This document shows positions 1 to 6,904 of a stretch of DNA of 7,319 bases, piece by piece (position 1 is the stretch's first letter; each line of letters opens with the position of its first letter). The notes under the pieces are model-generated. The model searched no databases and was not told the DNA's origin. It saw only the letters and a list, made by a program, of their open reading frames with translations. Made by a program: the position numbers and the translations under genes. Origin of the DNA: Candidatus Limimorpha equi (GTDB lineage Bacteria > Bacteroidota > Bacteroidia > Bacteroidales > F082); assembly GCA_018065885.1 (NCBI GenBank), contig JAGHSL010000309.1:1-7319 (forward strand). The letters run 5' to 3'.

Positions 1-27
1 TATAAATACACATTTACATTTATGGCG

Positions 28-51
28 CAAAAGTAATGATTATTTCATTAC
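28..51 (-). promoter_or_regulatory. possible leftward promoter core with overlapping inverted repeat
   Basis: Read on the minus strand, 35-28 is TACTTTTG, a full match to the Bacteroidota -7 consensus TAnnTTTG, followed by CGCC as in other promoters of this window. A perfect 7-bp inverted repeat (gtaatga at 33-39, tcattac at 45-51, 5-nt spacer) overlaps it on the upstream side, where a repressor could bind. No good -33 TTTG is visible. The gene it would serve lies to the left of the window, so this is only a candidate. Confidence 0.4.
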
Positions 52-155
52 AATGTCCTATTTTTGAAAAACATCTATCGAACATCGAAACCCGGCAAAT
101 TGTTAAATCTATACTAATTCAGCATCAGACATAAAAAACCATTTCTTTTTCACGC

Positions 156-163
156 TATTTTTG
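156..163 (+). promoter_or_regulatory. -7 promoter element of the Na/Pi transporter gene
   Basis: TATTTTTG matches the Bacteroidota -7 consensus TAnnTTTG exactly and ends 20 nt before the ATG at 184. The 10-mer ctatttttgc around it recurs exactly in front of valS (1928-1937). No clear -33 TTTG is seen at the usual distance. The leader would be about 15 nt, with no Shine-Dalgarno, which is common in this phylum. Confidence 0.55.
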
Positions 164-183
164 CAATACAAAAACGAAAGTCA

Positions 184-1863
184 ATGACCACGACTACCAT
201 TATCTCCGCCATTCTAACGCTCATTTCCGGAATAGGCATTTTCCTGATTGCCTGCAAGATGATGAGCGACAATCTGGAAGCAGCAAGTTCCAACAAACTG
301 AAACAACTCTTTTCCAAAGCATCAGGCAGCAAATGGCTGGGTGTCGGCATCGGCACTTTGGGAACAGCCGCCATTCAGAGTTCGGGCGCAACAACCGTCA
401 TGGTCATCGGATTTGTCAATGCTGGCATCATCTCGCTGACACAAGCCGCGACCATCATTTACGGCGCCAACATCGGCACAACGGTAACGGCACAGATTGT
501 AGCCCTTGGCATGTTCGGCAGCAATTCAATTTCGACCACCATCATTTTTTCGGCTTTTGCGGGAATCGGCGCCATGGTTTCGCTTTTCGGCAAAAAAGCA
601 AAAACGAAAACCATTGGCGGCATTTTGGCCGGATTCGGCATGTTGTTCGTCGGCTTGAGCATGATGAGCAGTTCGATGAGCGACTTTGCCGCTCTCGATT
701 CCGTCAAAATGTTTTTGGCGCAAATAGGGAATCCTATTCTTTTAGTAGTCATCGGTGCAATTCTGACAGCCATCATCCAAAGTTCATCGGTGATGACATC
801 CATTGCCATTGCCATGGTCGTCACGCAACTCATCACGCTCGACCAAGGCATTTTCCTCACCATGGGATCGAATATCGGCTCATGCGTGGTGGCCATCATT
901 GCCTCGATTTCGGGAAGCAAAAACGCCAAAAGAACCGCACTGATTCACCTGATTTTCAACATTAGCGGCGTTGTACTGTTCCTCGTTGCCGAAGGCATTA
1001 TCTCCCTCGCCACAAAAGGAAACATCACTTACGGAACCATGTTTGCTTCGCTGTTTCCGTCAGCACCTCAGACACAACTCGCCATGTTCCACACGGTTTT
1101 CAATGTGATTACGGTTTTGGCCATCATGCCGCTGACCAATAATCTCGTCAAGCTGGTCACGAAAATCATTCCCGAAAAAGAAGATGCCGAAAACGCAAAC
1201 CAGCCACACCTTTATTATATCGACTACAATATGTTGAAAACGCCGCCTATCGCCGTAGAACAGACGAAAAAGGAAATCATCAACATGGCCAAGATAGCGA
1301 AAGACAATTTCGATCTTTCACTCGACATCATCACCACACTTGATTTTTCCGAAATTGACACTTTCAGGAAGGACGAGGAAGAACTCAACTACCTCAACCA
1401 AAGCATCGTGGATTTCACGACCAAACTGTCGAATTTAAGGCAAATCAACAGCGAAGACCACCGCTATCTTGCTACGACCTACCGGACAGTGCGCGATTTG
1501 GAACGCATTGGCGACTATGCTGAAAACATCATTGAATATGCCGAAAGCCTTAGGGATTTAGGTATGAGATTCTCGAATGAGGCCATTCACGAAATACAAG
1601 TGTCCAAGAACCTGATTTCCAGACTTTACGGCCTCATCATCAAGGCATACAGCGACAAAGACAAAGAGGCTTTGGATGCTGCCAACATTGTTGAAGACAG
1701 CATCGACGACTTCACAAAAGGCATGGAAGAAAAACACATTTGCCGCCTTTCGGATGGTTTGTGTTCTGCTGCCGTTGGCGCTCAGTATCTTTCGCTTTCA
1801 TCGAATGTGGAACGCATTGCCGACCATTTCATCAATGTCGCAAAGACAATCAAGGAGATTTGA
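184..1863 (+). CDS. Na+/phosphate cotransporter family protein with C-terminal PhoU-like domain
   Basis: This is a 559-residue inner-membrane protein of the Na/Pi cotransporter II (NptA/YjbB-like) family, which moves phosphate across the membrane coupled to sodium. Two inverted-topology repeats are visible. The first carries QSSGATT (65-71) and NIGTT (96-100). The second carries QSSSVMT (199-205) and SNIGS (229-233). These QSS motifs are the family's substrate and sodium signature. Hydrophobic segments run from residue 5 to about 325. Residues about 350-559 are soluble and helical and contain two PhoU-type motifs, LERIGDYAENI (439-449) and NVERIADHFINV (541-552). This is the common transporter-PhoU fusion, and PhoU domains usually bind metal and regulate phosphate uptake. 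The length is normal and the gene is intact. The ATG at 184 follows the promoter core closely and begins a hydrophobic N-terminus. No pst or pho genes are nearby. Family assignment is firm, but transport direction and exact substrate are inferred. Confidence 0.93.
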   Translation: MTTTTIISAILTLISGIGIFLIACKMMSDNLEAASSNKLKQLFSKASGSKWLGVGIGTLGTAAIQSSGATTVMVIGFVNAGIISLTQAATIIYGANIGTTVTAQIVALGMFGSNSISTTIIFSAFAGIGAMVSLFGKKAKTKTIGGILAGFGMLFVGLSMMSSSMSDFAALDSVKMFLAQIGNPILLVVIGAILTAIIQSSSVMTSIAIAMVVTQLITLDQGIFLTMGSNIGSCVVAIIASISGSKNAKRTALIHLIFNISGVVLFLVAEGIISLATKGNITYGTMFASLFPSAPQTQLAMFHTVFNVITVLAIMPLTNNLVKLVTKIIPEKEDAENANQPHLYYIDYNMLKTPPIAVEQTKKEIINMAKIAKDNFDLSLDIITTLDFSEIDTFRKDEEELNYLNQSIVDFTTKLSNLRQINSEDHRYLATTYRTVRDLERIGDYAENIIEYAESLRDLGMRFSNEAIHEIQVSKNLISRLYGLIIKAYSDKDKEALDAANIVEDSIDDFTKGMEEKHICRLSDGLCSAAVGAQYLSLSSNVERIADHFINVAKTIKEI

Positions 1864-1877
1864 ATACTCTTCTATCA

Positions 1878-1924
1878 TTAATTGGGCAGAATTTTGAACA
1901 ATAAGTTCATCATTTCCCAATTAA
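1878..1924. other. nested inverted repeat between transporter gene and valS promoter
   Basis: A perfect 9-bp inverted repeat (ttaattggg at 1878-1886, cccaattaa at 1916-1924) encloses a second perfect hairpin (tgaac 1895-1899, aataa loop, gttca 1905-1909). It begins 15 nt after the transporter stop codon and ends 4 nt before the valS -7 element. It could be a weak terminator for the transporter transcript or an operator over the valS -33 region. It has no T-run, so it is not a standard intrinsic terminator. Confidence 0.4.
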
Positions 1925-1928
1925 ACAC

Positions 1929-1936
1929 TATTTTTG
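1929..1936 (+). promoter_or_regulatory. -7 promoter element of valS
   Basis: TATTTTTG is an exact TAnnTTTG match and ends 27 nt before the valS ATG. Its presence shows that valS can be transcribed independently of the transporter. It also argues against the in-frame TTG at 1934 as a start, because that codon lies inside the promoter core. The -33 region (gttc near 1905) matches the TTTG consensus poorly. Confidence 0.55.
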
Positions 1937-1963
1937 CGCCTTAAAACGAAAATTCAACGTAAA

Positions 1964-4663
1964 ATGACCGAAATCAGTAGCAAATATAGTCCTTCGGAAG
2001 TCGAAGGCAAATGGTATGAGCATTGGATTGAGAAGAACTACTTCCACTCCACTCCCGATGAACGCGAACCTTACACGATCGTGATTCCACCACCGAATGT
2101 GACCGGCGTGCTTCACATGGGTCACATGATGAACAACACCATTCAGGACATCCTGATTCGCCGCGCCCGTATGCAAGGCAAGAACGCCTGCTGGGTGCCA
2201 GGCACCGACCACGCCTCCATCGCTACGGAAGCCAAAGTGGTGAACAAGCTGGCGCAGCAAGGCATCAAGAAAACCGACCTGAGCCGCGACGAGTTCCTCA
2301 AGCACGCTTGGGACTGGACGCACGAACACGGCGGCATCATCCTGAAGCAATTGCGCCGTTTGGGCTGCTCCTGCGACTGGGAACGTACCTCTTTCACCAT
2401 GGACGAAACCCGCTCGAAGAGCGTCATCCACGCTTTCGTCGACCTTTACAACAAAGGCCAGATTTACCGTGGCGTGCGCATGGTGAACTGGGACCCGAAA
2501 GCCCTCACCGCCTTGAGTGATGAAGAAGTCATTTTCAAGGATGAGCACAGCAAGTTGTTCTATCTCAGATATTACCTGTTTGAAGATGACGGCACTGGTG
2601 CCACCGGTCAGGAAGGCGAAATCATTCACACCGATGCGCAAGGCCGCCGTTATGCCGTGGTCGCTACCACACGCCCAGAGACCATCATGGGCGACACCGC
2701 CATGTGTATTAACCCTGCCGACCCGAAAAACCAATGGCTGCGCGGCAAGAAAGTCGTTGTGCCGTTGGTCAACAGAGTGATTCCTGTCATTGAAGATGGC
2801 TATGTCGATATCGAATTTGGTACAGGTTGTCTGAAGGTAACACCTGCCCACGATGTGAACGACTACATGTTGGGCGAAAAGCACAATTTGCAGAGCATCA
2901 ACATTTTCAATGATGATGCCACCATCAGCGAAGCCGCCGGTATGTATGTCGGAATGACACGCGAAGATGTCCGCAAGCAAATCGTAAAAGACCTTGATGC
3001 AGCCACTTTGCTCGAAAAGATTGAAGACTATAATAATAAGGTAGGCTATTCGGAACGCACCAACGTGCCGATTGAACCGAAACTTTCCATGCAATGGTTC
3101 CTCAAGATGGAACATTTGGCCGACATTGCCTTGAAGCCAGTTTTGGATGGCGACATCAAGTTCTATCCTTCAAAATACGTCAACCTCTACCGTCACTGGC
3201 TGGAAAACATCAAGGACTGGTGCATCAGCCGTCAGTTGTGGTGGGGTCATCAGATTCCGGCCTACTATCTGCCTCAAGGCGGTTTTGTGGTTGCCGAAAA
3301 CATTGACGAAGCCTTGAAACTCGCCATTGAGAAGACCGGCAACGCCAATCTCACAGCCGCCGACCTGCGTCAGGACAGCGACTGCCTCGACACCTGGTTC
3401 TCCTCGTGGCTGTGGCCTCTGTCGCTTTTTAATGGTGTCCTCGACCCAGAAAATGCAGAATTCAAATACTATTATCCGACCAACGACCTGATTACCGCTC
3501 CTGACATCATTTTCTTCTGGGTGGCCCGTATGATTATGGCTGGCGAAGAATATCAGAAAGAAGTGCCTTTCAAAAATGTGTATTTCACTGGTATTGTTAG
3601 GGATAAGTTAGGCCGCAAGATGTCGAAGTCGCTTGGCAATTCGCCCGACCCTATCGAACTGATTGAGAAATTCGGCGCCGACGGCGTGCGCATGGGCATG
3701 ATGCTTTCCGCTCCTGCCGGCAACGACATCCTGTTCGACGAATCGCTCTGCGAACAAGGCCGCAATTTCTGCAACAAGATTTGGAACGCTCTCCGTCTTG
3801 TGAAAGGTTGGACCGTTGACGAAAAACTTGCCCAACCCGACACTGCCAAGATGGCCGTTAAATGGTTCGATGCCCGCTTCAACCAAGTGCTGAACGAGAT
3901 GAACGACAACATCGACAAATACCGTCTGTCGGATGCCCTGATGGGCGTTTACAAACTCACTTGGGACGATTTCTGCTCATGGTATCTTGAAATGGTGAAA
4001 GCACCTATGGGTCAGGCTGTTGATAAGGTCACTTACGATGCCACCATCACTTTCTTCGAAAACCTGATGAAGCTCTTGCATCCATTCATGCCATTCATCA
4101 CCGAAGAAATCTGGCACACCATTGCCGAACGTGGCGAAGGCGAAGACATCATCATCGCACAACAACCACGCTTCGACAAGCTCAGCGACCGAACTGAAGA
4201 AGAAAAAATCCTCGCACAATTTGCCTTTACCGAAGAAGTCATCAACAATGTACGTAAAGTCCGTGCCGAAAAGAACATTCCGTTCCGCGATGCCATTGAA
4301 CTTGTCGTGAAGGACAATGCCGCCAACAAGGACTTCGACTGCATCATCAGCAAACTCTGCAATGTCGGCAGCATCAATTATGTCGAACAAGCTCCCGAAG
4401 GCGCCTACGGTTTCATCGTTGGCAGCACAGAATTCTTCATTCCTTTGACCGACAACATCGATGTCGAAGCCGAAATCAAGAAGTTGGAAGAAGAGTTGAG
4501 ATACACGCAAGGTTTCCTCAAGGGCGTTGAAGCGAAACTTTCCAACGAGCGTTTCGTGAATGGTGCTCCTGCCGCAGTCGTCGAGAAGGAACGCAAGAAG
4601 AAATCTGACGCCGAAGCCAGAATCGCTGTCATTGAGCAACAGTTGGCTGGGCTGAGGGGGTGA
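1964..4663 (+). CDS. valS: valyl-tRNA synthetase
   Basis: This cytoplasmic class Ia aminoacyl-tRNA synthetase charges tRNA-Val with valine using ATP and hydrolyses mischarged Thr-tRNA-Val. At 899 residues it is normal length for the family. The HIGH motif is HMGH (51-54), preceded by PPPNVTG. The CP1 editing domain covers about 190-345, with TTRPET (235-240) and TPAHDVND (293-300). RQLWWGHQIP (423-432) and LDTWFSSWLWP (475-485) are typical of the ValRS core. The KMSKS loop is intact at 552-556. An anticodon-binding domain follows (about 635-790), then the Val-tRNA arm coiled coil (about 831-899). The ATG at 1964 is chosen because the only upstream in-frame start (TTG 1934) overlaps the promoter core. 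One oddity is that the protein ends in LRG with stop TGA, whereas two orphan copies of this 3' end downstream encode LRK with stop TAA. The current tail is therefore probably a replacement. Confidence 0.97.
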   Translation: MTEISSKYSPSEVEGKWYEHWIEKNYFHSTPDEREPYTIVIPPPNVTGVLHMGHMMNNTIQDILIRRARMQGKNACWVPGTDHASIATEAKVVNKLAQQGIKKTDLSRDEFLKHAWDWTHEHGGIILKQLRRLGCSCDWERTSFTMDETRSKSVIHAFVDLYNKGQIYRGVRMVNWDPKALTALSDEEVIFKDEHSKLFYLRYYLFEDDGTGATGQEGEIIHTDAQGRRYAVVATTRPETIMGDTAMCINPADPKNQWLRGKKVVVPLVNRVIPVIEDGYVDIEFGTGCLKVTPAHDVNDYMLGEKHNLQSINIFNDDATISEAAGMYVGMTREDVRKQIVKDLDAATLLEKIEDYNNKVGYSERTNVPIEPKLSMQWFLKMEHLADIALKPVLDGDIKFYPSKYVNLYRHWLENIKDWCISRQLWWGHQIPAYYLPQGGFVVAENIDEALKLAIEKTGNANLTAADLRQDSDCLDTWFSSWLWPLSLFNGVLDPENAEFKYYYPTNDLITAPDIIFFWVARMIMAGEEYQKEVPFKNVYFTGIVRDKLGRKMSKSLGNSPDPIELIEKFGADGVRMGMMLSAPAGNDILFDESLCEQGRNFCNKIWNALRLVKGWTVDEKLAQPDTAKMAVKWFDARFNQVLNEMNDNIDKYRLSDALMGVYKLTWDDFCSWYLEMVKAPMGQAVDKVTYDATITFFENLMKLLHPFMPFITEEIWHTIAERGEGEDIIIAQQPRFDKLSDRTEEEKILAQFAFTEEVINNVRKVRAEKNIPFRDAIELVVKDNAANKDFDCIISKLCNVGSINYVEQAPEGAYGFIVGSTEFFIPLTDNIDVEAEIKKLEEELRYTQGFLKGVEAKLSNERFVNGAPAAVVEKERKKKSDAEARIAVIEQQLAGLRG
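4577..4663 (+). repeat. valS tail, copy A (functional, within valS)
   Basis: These are the last 28 codons and stop of valS (residues 872-899), covering the distal end of the Val-tRNA arm coiled coil. The segment recurs downstream as copy B (5317-5370) and copy C (7071-7157). Compared with copy C, 8 of the first 81 bases differ, six of them synonymous. Compared with copy B, 11 of 48 bases differ over codons 883-898. The sequence departs from both orphans at the last two codons: GGG TGA here, AAA TAA in the orphans. Confidence 0.9.
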
Positions 4664-4673
4664 TATTACACTG

Positions 4674-4701
4674 GTAGAGACGGTGCAAGCACCGTCTCTA
4701 C
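4674..4701. repeat. perfect 13-bp palindromic hairpin between valS and toxin gene
   Basis: gtagagacggtgc (4674-4686), an AA loop and the exact reverse complement gcaccgtctctac (4689-4701) form a perfect stem. It fills the short gap between the convergent valS (stop 4663) and toxin (stop codon 4705-4707) genes. No T-run follows on either strand, so it is not a classic intrinsic terminator, though it may help stop or stabilise both transcripts. The GTAGAGACG...CGTCTCTAC pattern resembles dispersed palindromes I recall from Bacteroidota and cyanobacterial genomes. That resemblance is from memory, not tested. Confidence 0.75.
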
Positions 4702-4704
4702 ACA

Positions 4705-5016
4705 TCATAATCTTGACGACAAAACCTCTGGCAACTTCTTCTCGTCTCGTCGATTGTCCCAAATTGCGATGATTCTTATCTCGCTTTCAGTGACAAGATA
4801 AAAGATTCTGTTATGCCATGAATGCAAGACACGGAATGGAAGATACCGTTCGTCAATAGTGCCAAGATAGGGGCGGACTGCCAAAGCATTCATACGTTCA
4901 ATCAAATCATCAACCACTCTAGTAGCAACAACGATGCCAAAAGTGTCATCAACTTTCTGCTTCACAATTGCCAACTCTTCAACGGCTAAATCGTGTAATA
5001 CGACTTTCCTAATCAC
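4705..5016 (-). CDS. RelE/ParE-family toxin of a type II toxin-antitoxin module
   Basis: This 103-residue protein has the compact RelE/ParE architecture: two N-terminal helices (about 10-45), then a beta-sheet containing FRVLHSWHNRIFYLV (61-75) and EIRIIAIWDNRRDEKKL (79-95). The last strand plus the RR-rich tail is the classic end of this superfamily. Members either cleave mRNA at the ribosome (RelE) or poison DNA gyrase (ParE), and the sequence alone does not settle which. The start is GTG at 5016, overlapping the antitoxin stop codon in a GTGA, so the two genes are translationally coupled in the usual antitoxin-first order. The gene converges on valS, with only the palindrome at 4674-4701 between them. 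The length is normal and no break is seen. Confidence 0.85.
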   Translation of the reverse strand: MIRKVVLHDLAVEELAIVKQKVDDTFGIVVATRVVDDLIERMNALAVRPYLGTIDERYLPFRVLHSWHNRIFYLVTESEIRIIAIWDNRRDEKKLPEVLSSRL

Positions 5017-5249
5017 AGCCTTGACATTACCAATTCACGCACTCTTTCAATAGGTATGCAAACCGATGGGTGGTTGTCCATTTCGGCGGCGCGGCGGTTA
5101 AGTTCACGCAATTCGTCTTCTACAGACAAATCCGAAACACATTTTGACAGCACCAGCGACAATGCGTACGATTGTACCAAATCCGTCAGTTCCTCTTTTG
5201 TATATAAACCGAGTGAAGGTAATTCTATGTTAATTCTCACAGCTTCCAT
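5013..5249 (-). CDS. cognate antitoxin of the RelE/ParE module
   Basis: This 78-residue protein is encoded directly upstream of the toxin, overlapping it by 4 bp (GTGA). It is not recognised as a named antitoxin family. The role follows from its size, position and pattern. It has a short N-terminal strand (VRINIELP, 4-11), then amphipathic helices with KEELTDLVQSYAL (18-30) and VEDELRELNRRAAEM (43-57). The C-terminal segment HPSVCIPIERVREL (60-73) resembles the toxin-wrapping tail of RelB/ParD-type antitoxins. The ATG at 5249 is preferred over the in-frame TTG at 5258, which would add only three codons. A promoter core lies 16 nt upstream and overlaps palindromes suited to autoregulation. DNA binding by the N-terminus is inferred, not shown. 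Confidence 0.78.
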   Translation of the reverse strand: MEAVRINIELPSLGLYTKEELTDLVQSYALSLVLSKCVSDLSVEDELRELNRRAAEMDNHPSVCIPIERVRELVMSRL

Positions 5250-5259
5250 TTGCTTCAAT

Positions 5260-5281
5260 TTTGCGCAAAGTTACAAACTTT
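5260..5281 (-). promoter_or_regulatory. toxin-antitoxin promoter with overlapping operator-like palindromes
   Basis: On the minus strand 5273-5266 reads TAACTTTG, an exact TAnnTTTG -7 element, and TTGG at 5298-5295 is a possible -33 element. Two palindromes overlap the core: TTTGCGCAAA (5260-5269, perfect 10 bp) and AAAGTT-ACA-AACTTT (5267-5281, perfect 6-bp arms). The start codon is only about 16 nt downstream. Autorepression by the antitoxin or the complex at such sites is standard for type II modules. The specific sites here are inferred. Confidence 0.55.
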
Positions 5282-5316
5282 TTCTAAATAGTAACCAATT
5301 ACATTTCGGAATTATT

Positions 5317-5370
5317 GCCGAAGCCAAGATTGTCGTAATCGAACAGCAACTGGCTGGGCTGAGGAAATAA
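5317..5370 (+). pseudogene. orphan valS 3' tail, copy B
   Basis: Fifty-four bases encode the last 17 residues and stop of a ValRS (AEAKIVVIEQQLAGLRK), aligning without gaps to valS 4610-4663. Eleven of the first 48 bases differ from valS. Nine codons are changed, seven of them synonymously, and the replacements are conservative (R to K, A to V). It ends with AAA TAA. It lies just upstream of the toxin-antitoxin promoter region and just before the terminator at 5394. It has no start codon of its own in the homologous part. The reading frame stays open further upstream only through antisense of the antitoxin gene. It is a fragment, not a gene. Confidence 0.88.
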
Positions 5371-5393
5371 GAAGTCAAAATTATCAAACCATC

Positions 5394-5423
5394 AAAAAAA
5401 TCCGCCCTATGGCGGATTTTTTT
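5394..5423. terminator. bidirectional intrinsic terminator
   Basis: Aaaaaaatccgcc and ggcggattttttt form a perfect 13-bp stem with a CTAT loop. The core is a 6-bp GC-rich stem flanked by seven A and seven T, so it works as an intrinsic terminator in both directions. It lies 6 nt beyond the lipoprotein stop codon and 24 nt after the orphan tail copy B. It therefore ends the lipoprotein transcript, and it could also have ended a valS transcript when copy B was the valS tail. Confidence 0.9.
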
Positions 5424-5428
5424 GAATC

Positions 5429-6904
5429 TCATTCAGCCAAACTTACAAGGCGAACCGCATGACCTTTGCTTCGGTCCTCATAAATTATTTCCAAATGATT
5501 CTCATCAAACCATTGACAGTATATATTATTGTAGGATCGGACAGATGAAGTCCAATATCCGCCATAGTTTCGGACATTAGAAACAGAAGTATTCTCCCTA
5601 TAGCCAACAGCAGGAAGAAACACACATCCAAGCGGTTCCAATTTGCCTATCCATGTGGATAATTCAATTTCATTACTGGTGAAACTTGCATTATAATCAT
5701 TAGGGAAATTGAAAGGATAGAACAAGTTGGTCCAATCATCAGGAGTCACAACGACCCCATTTACGCCATTGACACGCGCTTTAGCAAAACTAACGTTAGA
5801 ATGATTGCGATATGGAGAGAAGAGGTCTTCCCATCCATCGTAAGAAAGTGTAAACCAAGTATTTTCCTCGCAACCACCATTAGAGATTGGATTGAATCCC
5901 CAATCGGCTTGACCCGTTTGTGAATCTAAGCAATAATTGCAATTTCCGTAAGCATAATAATCATAATAGCCTGCACTTGAACTCCAAGGCTGATAGCAAG
6001 CGGCTCCATGATTATAGCCCGAAGTACCCCATCCGAACAAGTCTATCCAGCCTTCATAGTGTTCTCCAATATTATGATTGGATGCACCAATTGCCGACCA
6101 TTGATTATCAGCGAAGCGCCAGGTTTGAGTTGACGCTTGATATTGCAAATTGCCCAATGCAAAACGAACCACTTTATCGTCAAGGGTAAAAAGGCCGCTG
6201 CCAAGACCTTCTTGCAAAGTCACAAATTGTTGTTCCGCCCCATAACAAGTGTCATTTTGAGTTATAGCAAAAGGACGCAAATAATACAAAGTGTTGCCAG
6301 ATAATCCATACAATATCGTTGTGAAATCACGATCCAAATAATAGAATTCATCCGACAAAGAGTAGGAATAAGAATCCGTCAAAGATGGATTGTGATTAGT
6401 GCTCCAACACACGCCCTTCTTCTTGATATAGTCACTCAAGTATGCCCATGAAACACCTTCAACGAAATCAACGTTGGCTGAACAGAATGCAGAAGTGGAA
6501 CCAAGACGATCTATCACCAAATCATTGAACACCAGATCAGACTCCAATGTGGTAAACTTTTGTGGTTCAGTAACCTTTTGGACTTCTCTATTCCCAACTG
6601 AAATTTGATACCAATAGACAGTATTAGGAAGCAAATCATAAAGCTCGAAGTAAAAACGATTTGGAGAATACTGGTAGCTCCGACCTTCAAAATAACGTGG
6701 ATTGCTCATGTCTGCATTCTCCGAAAGACTAATTTCTGCCCCAAGGTCATTCGGCCCCGAAACTCTAAAATAGACCGAAGCCATATGAGCTCCCGAAGAC
6801 ACTTCGGGATCGGTCAAAACCAATTCTATTTTTTCTACTTTCTTGCATGCCGAAACAATAAACAGGAGTGACATGCAGATTGCCAATAATACTTTTCTTT
6901 TCAT
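5429..6904 (-). CDS. surface lipoprotein with two Fn3-like modules and a FISUMP-like C-terminal domain
   Basis: This 491-residue lipoprotein begins with a signal peptide (1-19, basic MKRK then a hydrophobic core) and a lipobox, VSAC, with Cys20 as the lipidation site. Residues about 25-119 and 123-230 look like fibronectin type III modules of the Bacteroidota kind. They show LLPNTVYWYQISV (91-103), KGVCWSTNHNPSL (163-175) and LSGNTLYYLRPFAI (201-214). The C-terminal part (about 238-491) has FALGNLQYQAST (248-259), GWIDLFGWGTSG (285-296), AKARVNGVNGVVVTPDDW (374-391), VFLPAVGYRENTSV (428-441), YGGYWTSS (447-454) and HAVRLVSL (482-489). This pattern belongs to a paralogous Bacteroidales family resembling FISUMP and C-type-lectin/SUMF1 folds. 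The protein is probably anchored in the outer membrane; its ligand is unknown. The gene is monocistronic, more AT-rich than valS, and followed by a strong terminator. The ATG at 6904 gives a complete signal peptide. Confidence 0.85.
   Translation of the reverse strand: MKRKVLLAICMSLLFIVSACKKVEKIELVLTDPEVSSGAHMASVYFRVSGPNDLGAEISLSENADMSNPRYFEGRSYQYSPNRFYFELYDLLPNTVYWYQISVGNREVQKVTEPQKFTTLESDLVFNDLVIDRLGSTSAFCSANVDFVEGVSWAYLSDYIKKKGVCWSTNHNPSLTDSYSYSLSDEFYYLDRDFTTILYGLSGNTLYYLRPFAITQNDTCYGAEQQFVTLQEGLGSGLFTLDDKVVRFALGNLQYQASTQTWRFADNQWSAIGASNHNIGEHYEGWIDLFGWGTSGYNHGAACYQPWSSSAGYYDYYAYGNCNYCLDSQTGQADWGFNPISNGGCEENTWFTLSYDGWEDLFSPYRNHSNVSFAKARVNGVNGVVVTPDDWTNLFYPFNFPNDYNASFTSNEIELSTWIGKLEPLGCVFLPAVGYRENTSVSNVRNYGGYWTSSVRSYNNIYCQWFDENHLEIIYEDRSKGHAVRLVSLAE

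Noticed and set aside
1928..3115. Long open frame of 395 codons on the minus strand inside valS
   Set aside because: It is antisense to the conserved catalytic and editing domains of valS. Its composition (rich in H, F, V) is typical of an antisense shadow, and it has no recognisable domain.
4674..4701. Plain intrinsic terminator of valS
   Set aside because: The stem is strong, but neither strand has a T-run after it. It is listed as a palindromic repeat instead.
3977..4762. Open frame of 261 codons on the minus strand over the valS 3' end
   Set aside because: It is antisense to the anticodon-binding and coiled-coil regions of valS, and its low-complexity F/D/V-rich translation is a shadow pattern.
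5056..5370. Plus-strand open frame that ends with the valS tail B, looking like a fusion protein
   Set aside because: Its first two thirds are antisense to the antitoxin gene. The frame is open by chance and enters the orphan tail only at 5317. No promoter or plausible start supports it.
5429..5580. C-type-lectin-like end of the lipoprotein as a diversity-generating retroelement target
   Set aside because: No reverse transcriptase gene or template repeat is seen in the window, and the YWTSS to VRLV stretch shows no visible second copy. FISUMP-like proteins usually lack such systems.
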